The notes under the pieces were generated by a model. It was not told where the DNA came from and ran no database searches. It saw only the letters and a program-made list of their open reading frames with translations. Positions 32,384 to 43,569 of a stretch of DNA of 64,000 bases are shown here, piece after piece (the stretch's first letter is position 1; every line of letters begins with the position of its first letter). The position numbers and the translations under genes were made by a program. The DNA comes from Salvia splendens. Taxonomy: Eukaryota > Streptophyta > Magnoliopsida > Lamiales > Lamiaceae. The stretch covers positions 1,716,257 through 1,780,256 of the forward strand of contig NC_056040.1 in assembly GCF_004379255.2 (NCBI RefSeq), in the 5' to 3' direction.

Positions 32384-33220
32384 CGTTAGAGCGTCTCCAG
32401 CCATTTTATATTAGACTCGAACCTATTTTAAATTAAATAGTGATTTTACTGATATCATTTAAATCAAATTTAAATTTAAAAAATATTCTCTATCCACTAA
32501 TTTTATTGTCACACACACGTATAAAGGATTGTTTTCCATATTACTGATTTTATTGTTATACATTCGAAATTGGTTGAACCATGAAAAAATCATAAAAGTA
32601 TTGCAAAAACGTAGGAAAATTTGTATAAATTAGAACATTTATGTGTTTACCAAGTCACTTATGCAAGTTGTATGAATGTGGGGGAGACTGTTCGAATCAG
32701 ATTACAAAATATAGTAAAGATTAGTCGACATATTTCATGTAAGAATATTTCTTGGTTATAATATACTACTAATAATAAAAGATGTGGCTATATAGACAAA
32801 AGGAAATACAGTATAATTTTTGTAGTCAGAAGTCTAACAAGTCATTATATAAGGCAGAATATTACTTCTTCACGTGTGGAATTCATCATTGACTCCACCA
32901 CTACCTTCATCGCACGTTAGCACTAGTTCTTATCATCAAGACTTGGTCAATGTTATTATAATTTGGACACAATATTTTTAAAAAATTTGTATTTAGTGAC
33001 TTAAATAAAAATAAAGTAAAATATAAAAGAAAATAAAATAGAAAAAATAATAAAGTAATAGAGATTTAATATGTTAATTTTTATAAAAAAATATTCAACT
33101 ACAGTAGTCAATAGGATAAAGTGAATTCTTATTGTTTTTAAGTCCCTTTAGTCAGAGTGTCTTTTGTGTGATAAAATAATTACGTAAACTTTCCTTCGCC
33201 GTGAGTCAAAGAAAGAGTTA

Positions 33221-33384
33221 GGGCATCCACAAATGCATCATCTCTTCACTATATGAAGGTGTGAGTTTCGAACCCGCAACATCTAGGTTTAAGAACCACA
33301 CTCCAGATAAGATAATAAAATGAAAAAAGGGGCAAACCGTCTTTGCTGATTTTTCTTTTGTTCAAACTCTCATTACGGATGCTC
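33221..33384. mobile_element. short Harbinger-type MITE with TTA target duplication
   Basis: The ends are GGGCATCCACAAATG and the complement of GAGCATCCGTAATG, flanked on both sides by TTA (33218-33220 and 33385-33387). The ends resemble those of the larger element at 26879-27832. A B-box-like motif (gggttcgaaactcac, minus strand) lies inside, perhaps an unrelated SINE fragment. Confidence 0.55.
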
Positions 33385-33791
33385 TTACTATTCTTCTACA
33401 CAAAAACTATTATTCTTATATTTAAAAGTTACTACTTATTTTACTAAATGTATTGTTCTTATTAATAAAAGATATTGGTCCGGGTACATATAGTATATAC
33501 CAAGATCATACCCCTTTTTGTTAATGGCATAGTGATATCATGCAGCCGATTTTGAAATAATCGACTATCCAAGTATGTGACAAATATATAAGACATCCAA
33601 CAAAGTTTATTATTGTTAAATTGTCATCAAAATGAGAATAATATTTTTGGACGGTGACAACAAACAACAAATACTTCACATCTCATTTATTTGGGAACAT
33701 ATACCCTTTTACAACAAACTATCTCTCCTAAAATTTCTATTATACTACAAATCTACATATTTCAATATTGTTGCAGTAGGATCATTCTTTA

Positions 33792-34010
33792 ATCTAAAAA
33801 CGTCACATCAACCAAGTTACATTTCATCGACTATTGCACTTGGTTTCAAGCAAGTGCATCTAGAAAAATGATAATGGACGTCTTTCTTTAAATTATTTTT
33901 AAACTAAAAACGTTTTACCAACTAAATTACATTTCATCGTTCATTGCACTAGATTTCAAGCAAGCGCATCTAGAAAAACCATAAAGAAGGTCTTTCTTTA
34001 GACCATGTAA
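33792..34010. repeat. 110-bp tandem duplication
   Basis: Two adjacent units with a period of 110 bp share ctaaaaacg, ttacatttcatcg, ttgcact, tttcaagcaag and gcatctagaaaaa, with about 15% divergence by eye. Confidence 0.8.
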
Positions 34011-34399
34011 AAGGAATGACATCTCAAATAGGGAAACAAGGGGAAAGAACAAACGAAGGAATAACAAATTCCTAAGTCAGTCAAGCAAAGGGAATGTGTA
34101 TTTGTGTGTGTTTCAAGAATACAGACCACATATTATCCACAAATGCATGACTTAGAAAACCTCTGCACTAACTACACTCCAAATTATCATAATCATGCTC
34201 AAATTTCCTTGTTAAGCCTAATTTCTAAAGCATGTTTCCACCAAAACACTACATACAAGTCCACCTTTAAGCAGGTTTCCTAAGACTTTCCTCTTCTGCA
34301 TCTTCTTCCGTGACGAAGTTCTATAAATTGCACATGTTATTACACTACTTTGTTGTATGCTAAATAGGGAGTGTTTTATCACGTTGTGTAAGACGAGAG

Positions 34400-37300
34400 A
34401 TGGCTAAGGGTGGCCGGTCGCTGGAAGAAACACCTACATGGGCTGTTGCGGTCGTCTGCTTTGTGCTGTTAGCAATTTCTATTGTGATAGAGCGCATTTT
34501 CCACCTAATTGGGAAGGTAACATTGTTTTTTCTTACTAGTTCAGAAATCTTGAATTTGGGAAGGTAACATTATTTTCCCTCTGCAGCTACTGAAAAAGAG
34601 AAACAAGAATGCTTTATATGAAGCACTTGAGAAGGTTAAATCAGGTCGGTGAGAACTAACAAAAATATAGTATGTTTTTTGTCGCGTTTTATCTGATGAC
34701 ATGTGTTTTTTCTTCACTCAGAGCTCATGCTACTAGGTTTCATATCACTACTGCTAACGGTGGGGCAGGGGCAGATAGCAGAAATCTGCGTATCGAAAAC
34801 CATTGCAAATTCTTGGCATCCATGCGACAAGAAGCAAGAAACTAGGAAGTATGGGGTTGGTTTGGGTGGAAACCAGCGAAGGCGGTTGAGTGCTTATTCT
34901 GACTATGGTGAGACTCAGAGACGCATTCTGGCTGGTGGGGGATATGACAACTGCTCGAAAAAAGTACGTAGATTATGATATTTCCTTAAGTAGAACATGT
35001 TATGAGAACATATTTAGGCCAACCTATCTTATGGTTCTGTGATTTTTTATCACATGCACAAATAGACCAATGTGTTTTCACTTCTCTTGCAGGGAAAAGT
35101 TCCGTTTATTTCCTACGACGGAATTCACCAATTGCACATATTCATCTTTGTGCTGGCTATTTTTCATGTTGTTTGCAGTCTAATCACTTTGGCTTTAGGC
35201 AGAGCTAAGGTAGACATTGATCTTCTTTTACAGTTATTTGCCATTTGCTGTATAGTTATATTTCTACTTCATTCACATAGATGAGGAAATGGAAGGCATG
35301 GGAAACCGAAACAAGGACGTTCGAATATCAGTACTCACACGGTATCTAAGTCTCTTGCACAACACGATTTCATTCGATTTTATTTCTATTTGAAACTACT
35401 AAACTGAGATGTAAGAATTTATGACATACCTTGCAGATCCAGAGAGATTCAGATTTACTAGAGAGACCTCTTTTGGGAGGAGGCATTTGAGCTTTTGGAG
35501 TCAATCTACCATCCTTCTTTGGGTGGTGAGATAAAATCTGAACCCTTTTTCTACACAAATCATCAAGAAATAATTAACTATTTTGACTCTCAAAAGAATA
35601 GATTAATGAGAAATGATTTCCCAACAAAGCACATAGAAATACATGTTTATGAAGTAGTGCAGTTGTAGAAAACTTATCATCAGTTCTGTTTCCCAAAACC
35701 TTCAGGCATGTTTCTTCCGGCAGTTTGTCAGGTCAGTCGCGAAGGTGGACTACATGACTCTGCGCAACGGCTTCATTATTGTAAGTCCTTGAACGTTTAT
35801 TTTGACCATTGAGACGATTTCTAAATCTCTCTCGGCATGAACAGGCACATCTAGCACCACGGAGTCAAACGAAATTCAATTTCCAGAACTACATTAAGAG
35901 GTCGCTTGAGGAAGATTTCAAAATCGTCGTAGGTATCAGGTTCGTGCTACTACTGCCCCTCCAATTATTCAAAGTTACCATAACACTAACAGCTCCACCC
36001 TATTTCTGCAGCCCTCCCATCTGGTTCTTTGCAGTTCTGTTCCTGCTATTCAACACCCACGGTAAACGAGCTAACACTTCCGAAACCATATATTTATCCA
36101 TCAGAATCTCAAGTTTCTAATATCTTCTCTGATAATAAACTCAGGCTGGCATGCCTATCTATGGCTACCATTTCTCCCCCTCATTGTAAGACAAATTCTA
36201 CATCTCCCATATCCATAGTTTCTCCGGTTGATCAAAACTGAAACCTAATGACCCCATCTCTACAGATTATCTTGCTGGTTGGAGCAAAACTACAGTTTAT
36301 CATCACTAAAATGGGACTAAGGATTCAAGAAAGAGGGGAGGTTGTAAAAGGGACCCCACTAGTTCAACCAGGGGATGAGCTCTTCTGGTTCAAACGCCCA
36401 CGCCTCCTACTTTACCTTGTTCATTTTGTTCTTTTTCAGGTATTTCAATGTCAATGCACAAAATATAGTTATCATATTTGTTGATCACAGTTTCCACCAT
36501 AGCTGAGTTGCAGGATTTACCTAACATACCCCCTCATTCTTTCTCTTTTAGAATGCGTTCCAGCTAGCTTTCTTTGCCTGGGCTTGGGTAAGTATCTGCA
36601 CATTAAGTTAATTATATATAAAAGATGTCTTCTCCAACAAAAATTCATGCACCGCAGTATGAGTTTGGGGTGAGATCCTGCTTCCATCAGAAAACAGAAG
36701 ATATTGTCATCAAAATAACAACAGGGTGAGTCAAAACGATTTCGAAAATCAGAACTTCTTGTTAAATATCTACTAACACTAGTCATAACTTCAATTGCAA
36801 AAGGGTACTGGTACAAATACTCTGCAGCTATGTTACTCTCCCACTCTACGCCCTAGTCACACAGGTTAGTTCTTGAGCTTGATCATGTATGTCCAAGAGA
36901 AATTAGTTTGACAATAAGTGTTAACATGCTATGACAAACATACAGATGGGCTCGAACATGAAGCCAACGATCTTCAACGAAAGAATAGCTAAAGCACTGC
37001 ATTCCTGGCACCAGAATGCAAAGAAGCAGTTAAAGAAGAACCATCACTCTGGTTCAGTGACACCAGTATCTAGCAGGCCAACTACTCCCCTCCACGGCTC
37101 GTCCCCTGTTCATCTGCTGCGTTATTACAGCAATGAGCTCCACAGCGACCCTGCTACTCCAAGAACACCCAATCACAGAATTGAAAACCCTGTTCATCTG
37201 CTGCCTTATTACAGCAATGAGCAGCTCAACATCGACCCTGCTACTCCAAGAACACCCAATCACAGAATTGAAAACTGGCAGGCTGAACAAGATGAAATCA

Positions 37301-37449
37301 TATTGTCTCCCCATGGTAAAACAGCTCATGAACCGGTCGAAAAGGAGATGGAGACTAGACATCATGCAGACCCTATGACCTCACAGAACAACCTTGATCA
37401 TAAAATCAATGTAAAGGATTTTTCATTTGATGGAAGATCAGCAGTTTGA
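34400..37449 (+). CDS. MLO: MLO-like protein, clade V
   Basis: Fifteen exons: 34400-34516, 34587-34644, 34722-34963, 35093-35209, 35281-35341, 35437-35525, 35706-35780, 35845-35939, 36012-36061, 36145-36185, 36266-36439, 36552-36587, 36658-36725, 36804-36864 and 36946-37449. All junctions are GT-AG, phases agree, and the product has 595 residues. The seven-helix MLO core is complete ([86 protein letters not shown]). A calmodulin-binding-type segment follows ([15 protein letters not shown]). [16 protein letters not shown] and the terminal DFSF-like motif are typical of clade V, whose members act as powdery-mildew susceptibility factors at the plasma membrane. The tail carries an in-frame tandem duplication (37105-37275). 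No disabling change was seen. Confidence 0.92.
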
Positions 37450-37825
37450 ATTGCTACTTGCTTATTCTTTCTTGCCAATTTATTTGTGAGTTTTCCACTG
37501 TATCCCATTGATTCAAATTGAAAGTCATGCTTTCATCAAATCTTTATAACTCAATCATCATATTATACATATATACTGATTATGTCCAGCAAAAAGGAAG
37601 CAAATCTCACTAATTATGTCTAGAAAAACAGCAATATAAAGAAAATAACTCTTTGATTAAGCTCAATGAAGCAATCTCATACATCAGCAAATATCTATTA
37701 AAACTGACATAGTAAGAAACTAAATTACTAAAGTGAGTAGTATATATAATAGTAAGACAAAAATCAAAGTCATATATATCTATATGCACATTAAAGTTTG
37801 AACAGATCATCAATCAATTAAAAGT
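37450..37825. other. intergenic; duplicated downstream flank of the ubiquitin unit
   Basis: Contains a segment (about 37605-37690: ctaattatgtctag.., ctttgattaagctcaatg) that is repeated near 40180-40260 downstream of the second ubiquitin remnant. Confidence 0.6.
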
Positions 37826-38356
37826 TCAAACAGCATCACCACCACGGAGGCGAAGGACAAGGTGCAAAGTCGACTCCTTCTGCATATTGTAATCCGACAG
37901 TGTCTTCCCATATTCGAGCTACTTGCCGGCGAAGATCAGCCTCTGCTGATCCGGCGGAATCCCCTCCTTATCCTGAATTTTCTCCTTCACATTATCAATC
38001 ATATAATCGCTCTCCACCTCTAGAGTGATCGTCTTTCCCGTCAGTGTTTTGACGAAGATCTGCATACCTCCCCGAAGCCTCAGCACCAGGTGCAGAGTGG
38101 ATTCCTTCTGAATGCTGTAATCAGCTAGGGTTTTTTCGTCCTCGAGCTGCTTTCCGGCGAAGATCAACCGCTGCTGATCCGGCGGAACTCCTTCCTTATC
38201 CTGAAGTTTCTCCTTGACGCTGTCGATTGTATCGGAGCTCTCGACGACGAGAGTGATCGTCCCGGTTAGGGTTTTCACGAAGATCTGCTTCTTCAATTTG
38301 GGGGAAATTGTGATTTGTGAGAGATTGCAAAATGCTGAGATGAATAGACTCTGCAA
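37826..38356 (-). pseudogene. diverged polyubiquitin pseudogene (two units)
   Basis: Two head-to-tail ubiquitin units lie on the minus strand. In unit 1 the normal ATG codon has become AAG; the only in-frame start, at 38356, lies in the former leader. Lys11 is missing, and there are several changes that are unusual for ubiquitin, such as E16V and DGR to DEK. The unit still ends LRLRGG. Unit 2 begins [11 protein letters not shown] but stops at a TAG (37919-37921) in place of the Gln after IFAGK. Beyond that stop the frame stays ubiquitin-like to LRLRGG plus DAV and a terminator at 37826. Ubiquitin is normally almost invariant, so these changes mark a relaxed pseudogene. An unusual truncated product cannot be excluded. 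Confidence 0.85.
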
Positions 38357-40313
38357 ACGGAGGAGTCTATTTATATGCCGCGGGAGATTGGAGATTGGCG
38401 CGTTCGGAAAGTTCGAATTTAATTATGCTCGTCACAAAATATTTTTCTATTTCAAATATAATTTCCTTTTAGACATTTATCGTTACTACAAATCTAAGTA
38501 TAACGTGTAATTCATTAATTATACATATATTCTCATTATTGCTGGTCCTATTATGATATATTTATAATTTAATGAATGTCTATTATACTCTATAAGATAA
38601 ATATTTGCAAATAAATGATAAATTAAAAAGTTTATGGTCAAAATTGCTTAATTTCGATTTGCAATGTGTGTGGAAATATTTGTGCTGGATTTCAATATGG
38701 AGTACTTATAATTTGGTATAACAATACTATTATTAAAATTAGTTAAAACGCCACAAACGAACGAACAGTTCAATAGGTCATAGATTGAATGATTGACACT
38801 ACAAACGATTTTGAAAGTTTGTTTAATAAGTCAGGTAAAAATCTCGTTAAATTGAAAATTTTATGAGAAAACTCAAAAAGAGCTAAACTCACAAAAATAT
38901 ACATTGGTTTAATTTGTTCCACTTTTTCGACCAACATAAGTTGTTTATATAGGCAAAGAAATCCTAAAACACAAAAAAAAATAAAACTAGAAAGAAATAA
39001 ACTACTCCCTCCGTCCGTCAATACAAGGGCACATTTGACTGCCACAGGTTTTAAAAATATAGTACTCAGAAAATGAGTTGAAAAAAGTTAATGGAATGTG
39101 GATCCTATTTTATATAGTGAAGTATTAGTTTTATAATAAAATGTGAGTAAGATAAATGTAATGAAATTGTGGAGTTCATTACCAGAAATAATGAAAAATA
39201 ATAAATAGAAAGTTTATTGGTGGACGGAGGGAGTAAATATGAATAAAACTTGAGAGGAAGTTAGCAATAAGATTATTTATGTTTTTCAAGATGCTGTAAT
39301 TTTTTTGGGCTTAAATTTTTTATCAAATAGCATCTTCTTTAGAAATTTTGGTCCATGCATACAATTAAATTATTGGAACTTTGAGCTAGTTAAACCATTA
39401 TCTTCAATAATCCTTTTGAGTAATTCTTGAGCCCAACATCACGAATACATCATGACATGTTATGCATTTTTGAACTTTTTAGCTTCATCTCTTGTTAAGA
39501 TAGGTGTAATGTAAGCACTTCATTTGGTCTTGAAATGTTCACTTAATGTATATTTTGGACATGAGATATCTACATAGAAATTGCAGGAATAGGGAATGCA
39601 AAGATCGAAGATAGTCGAATAATGAATGGTACTTCTATTGAATGTTGATTAATGATACTTTCTCGCTCAAAAGTAAACGGTGTGTTTTTTCTGATATCGT
39701 GAGAGAAAATAAAGTAAAAAAAGCGGCGAAAGAGTTAACTGATATATTCAACACAAAATTTAAGTAAATTAGATGAATGGATACAAAATGAAATAAGAGA
39801 AATTAAAAGGTTTGATTTTTACTGAAAAAATAAATGACGTGCTTAAAGGACATTCCAAACTGAATATAGATCAATTAACTTGGAATGATGCTTAACTCTT
39901 GATAGTACTACTCCATTTATTTTTATATTGATTTTCTCATACTTTACTCTATTTATTATATTTTTTTTCTTTTACTTTATTCTTTCTCTTATACAATAGT
40001 CTTTCTGGTACTACTTATTTAACATAGGAGTACAAAATAGTTATACAGTAGTATTTTTAAAAATTCATGTGCCCAACAAATTATTTTAAGATGAAGGCAG
40101 CATAAGAATTTAAGTTTTAAGCCAAAAGAACCCTAACTAATAATGTCTTCCAAAAGAAGCAATCTCATACGTATACTAATTATGTCAAGCAAAATACCAA
40201 TGTAAAGAAAATAAGTCTTTGATTAATCTCAATGAATCAATCTCATATATTCATGCAACAATAGACAGCATATTACTATTGTAGACTAGTAGTAGTAGAA
40301 TGTATAGTCTTTG
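38357..40313. other. intergenic with a MITE
   Basis: AT-rich DNA between the two ubiquitin remnants, with a Stowaway-like MITE at 39003-39235. The open frame at 38770-39045 runs into the MITE and has no recognisable domain. Confidence 0.5.
39003..39235. mobile_element. Stowaway-like MITE
   Basis: The ends tactccctccgtccgtcaat and attggtggacggagggagta pair over about 20 bp, with TA at both borders and an AT-rich non-coding interior. Confidence 0.85.
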
Positions 40314-40433
40314 CTAATCCGGTGGAATCCCTTCCTTGTCTTGAATTTTCTCCTTGATGTTTTCGATCGAATCATCGCTCTCGACATCAAGAGTGATGGT
40401 CTTTCCGGTTAAGGTTTTCACGAATATCTGCAT
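40314..40433 (-). pseudogene. ubiquitin pseudogene fragment
   Basis: 39 codons from an intact [23 protein letters not shown], then [14 protein letters not shown], then a TAG replacing the Gln of the conserved DQQRL. After the stop only QRLYI-like codons remain and homology is lost. The leader just upstream (about 40440-40530) is nearly identical to that of the other locus at about 38290-38380. The downstream flanks match too, so the two loci are copies of one unit, this one with most of the coding region deleted. It is too short for ordinary frame scans. Confidence 0.85.
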
Positions 40434-41078
40434 CTTCTTTAATTATGCGTCGATGAGATTTGGGGGAAATTGTGATTTGTGATAGATTGCAAAATGCTGA
40501 GATGAATAGATTTTGCAAACAGAGGAGTCTATTGCCGTGTTTACTTGTGATTAAATGTTATTTTTTTAATATTTTAAATTATACTGATCATAAATACTTT
40601 TCTCTAGCATTACTACATTGTTTTATGCATTGAATTATAAAAATATTCTCATTATTGTTGGTCTTCATTATGGTTATAAACTAAAGAGAATATATTTGTA
40701 ATTTAATGATCAGTCTATTCTATTAGGAGATAAATATCTGCAAATAAATGACAAATTTAATAAATCATGGTAAAAGTTGCTTACTTTCGCAATTTTAAAA
40801 AACGTTTCCTCTATTTTATATTTCCGAACGTTGAAAAAATTCACTCATTTTCCTTTTTGGGAAAACAATAATTAATACTTTTTTCAATTTTCCTCTTATG
40901 AATCATAGTACTTCTTTATTTAACTTAATAAACGTACCTTTTCAAAATAAAGTAAGCTATACCGAGAGAGAAATGTTAGTTCAATAATTACATTAATCAC
41001 ATTGTAGTTTCAAAAGTAATCCATTTCCCTCATTGCGGGGAATAATTTCCAATTACATTTCCTGAAATAGTAACAAAT
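40434..41078. other. AT-rich intergenic DNA
   Basis: Holds the duplicated ubiquitin leader (to about 40530), then AT-rich DNA with no gene seen, then the 3' flank of the RING gene. Confidence 0.5.
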
Positions 41079-43569
41079 TCATGAAGATAGTTTGTTGTCA
41101 TCAACTGCAGATTGCTTGCAGATTGGGCATAAGTTCTTCATTGACAGCCATTTCTTGATGCATCCCACATGAAAATCATGCCCACATTTCAAGCTCCCAA
41201 CTTCATCCATATCCATGTATTCCTCCTGCCACCACCACAGGTTTTTAATCACACTTGAAACTTTTGAAAGATGAATGAATGAGAGAGACTCACCAGACAG
41301 ATGACACACGTCGCGCCGTCTTGAGATTGGTTCGACGAGCGATAGATGGATTGAGTCAGACACTTTGACACCGAGCCGTCAGACAAACCTGTGCTGACAC
41401 TTCCGATCCTCTCTCCCAGTGCAAGCAGCTCCTGATCATATATCGATTTGCTCGTGTTTCAGTAATTGAGATTCAGAGTTACACAAGTGTTAATTTAAAG
41501 TGACCTCGTAGCTCATGTTGTCTGTGTCAAGCCTCATCTCCCTGTGCTGGTCGTAAGGGGCCCTCGAGCCATAATACGTAGAGTAGCTCGCCGCCATAAT
41601 AGCCTGAAATTCATCCCCATGAGAGTACGGAACATATGGATATACACATTTAACCAGAATTGGTTTAAGATACAGCAAGTTGCAGCAAAATGTAGGTTTG
41701 AAAAGGGGAAACGAGAATCCGCATAATTTGGATGCGAAGCAGTGGCTTAGATCCATACCTCATGCTCATGTGCAGCTAGATTGGGTGCACTTGACTCACC
41801 AGAAACGGGTATATATCCGTCACTTGTTCTACCATTCCTTTCACTATAATGAAACCCTGGGGTAGAAAAGGCCTGCGAATGTCTAGGAGGGGAACTGTCT
41901 GCTGCCATTGCCGGCCCTTCGCCAGAAACAGCAACCTGCCTTTGGTAAAAGTTGCCTGATGAAGAAGCCCAATATGTGTGGGTAGAACTTTGGTCGTAAC
42001 TGGTTTGGACCTCTACGCGAGGTTGATTCAAATAACCATAACTATTTTGAGAGATAGGAGCATTATTGTTGTAACCACCGCTGTCCACCGAGCCATTAGC
42101 ATGACTGTTTAGTGCATTGAGGGTGTTCAGACCGCGACCAAAGGAACTTGAATCTGCAATATCAGCTCGAAGATTATCTTAGTATAATAATTTACATTTC
42201 TGATTTCTGCATATGATATTGTATAAATTCATGAAAAACTAACCTACACCACGTGCCCCCCCGTGGCCAGAAGGCGATACGAGACAATGATTCCAATCCG
42301 TTATGGAGACGTTTGAACTCTGCCTCGAATAATCCAGTGTAGTAGATCGGTCAGCGGGTCGGTTAGAGAAGGAACGATGCATAGAATTGCTTGGCATATG
42401 TGTTCGGGCCAGGTCAGGTTCCTGGTCGACTACAGTTCTACTTCTCACATTCTGATGTGTACCTTCACCACCAATAGAGAGGCCGTTAACTCTGTAGCCC
42501 GGATGATACTCCCGAGGCATATGATACGGTCCTGTGTTCTGCTTTTCCTGCCATGGATCAGCAGGTAAGAGCAAATTTGATGAGCTTCCAGCATCGTAAT
42601 ATCTGCTAGTAGAACCTCTGTCATGCAGCTGAGGGGTGCTTGGACTTTTCCGCTTATGTGGTCCTCTGCTGCTGCCCATTGTTGCTGGATTAACAAAACC
42701 ACCGTGTACTCCAGGGACAGTCTGCCCACTGAGACTCAAAGAAGGTGGAGGGCGAGAATAATTATTCAGCACCATGTGGAAATTTCCACCAGCAGGCTGG
42801 AGCAGAAAAGGATCACGAGATGGACCAGGAGCCTGTTGTTGAAGGCCTGGAAATTCAGCAGGGGAAATCGATGATGAGTTTATTCGTGCCCTAGGAGCAG
42901 CAGGAGTCCACTGGGGAGGAAAGGTTCCGCCATTGATACTTAAGTTCCGCCCAGGATGAGTTGGATCAACAAGAGAATTGCTATCAGAAGCAACGGCCCT
43001 TCCTACAATCGTAACAAGAAGTGAGCAAGGCGATATATGAAATTAAAAAAACTGTTGGAAACTATTATCGGGTATCATCAGTTTATTCTTGCTTATACAG
43101 AGATCTAACATCTCGTCACTAATTTTATCAGTTTTTTTCCACCTATAAAATCCATCATAGTATATGGCTTTGACTTCTCTACCCTTCATGTTCCTGCTTA
43201 AGGAAATACTAGTATTTCATTGTAAAACAGAATGGGCTGCAATACAAAATCTCATTGATGCCTATGGACCTCTAGATATGCAATGATTTTATTTTGCATA
43301 ACGCTGACTGTTGTAGTTATAAGCAAGGATCTTCTGCAGCCAAAAGGATATTATTTTAAGTGTGAAACAGTTCCTATTATGAGGAAAATCAGTCACCAAA
43401 AGAAATCACCGTAGCCATTTCCGTTACAAAGGAAGTAATGAAAACGAGAAAAGCCCATGAAAGTGAAATATTAGAATCTTTTACCCATAAGCAAGAATGG
43501 TTGCTCAGTGAGATCCTGCCCCTGATGACCCTCAGTATCGAGAATTTGGAACATGTTTCTGTGCCCCAT
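41079..43569 (-). CDS. RING-H2 E3 ubiquitin ligase, MBR1/MBR2-like
   Basis: Six coding exons on the minus strand: 43485-43569, 42244-43002, 41759-42153, 41505-41603, 41294-41431 and 41079-41225. All junctions are GT-AG and in phase; the product has 540 residues. It starts MGHRNMF, the typical head of MBR-type ligases. A long Ser/Gly/Pro-rich disordered region follows, with a basic patch (GPHKRKSPS). Next comes the family block HREMRLDTDNMSYEELLALGERIG. The C-terminal RING-H2 finger is complete (TCVICLEEY..LKCGHDFHVGCIKKWL..LCPICK). In Arabidopsis, MBR1/2 promote flowering by ubiquitinating MED25; the same substrate here is inference. A non-coding leader exon probably lies at about 46990-47100. 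Confidence 0.9.

Larger units (their letters stand above)
30861..34399. other. intergenic: tRNA-Pro, two MITEs and a tandem duplication
   Basis: 3.5 kb holding the tRNA-Pro gene (31882-31953), MITE-like elements at 32176-32383 and 33221-33384, and a 110-bp duplication (33792-34010). A short promoter region precedes the MLO start. Other open frames look spurious. Confidence 0.55.

Noticed and set aside
37054..37365. minus-strand frame over the MLO tail duplication
   Set aside because: Antisense shadow; its repeated peptide only mirrors the duplicated DNA.
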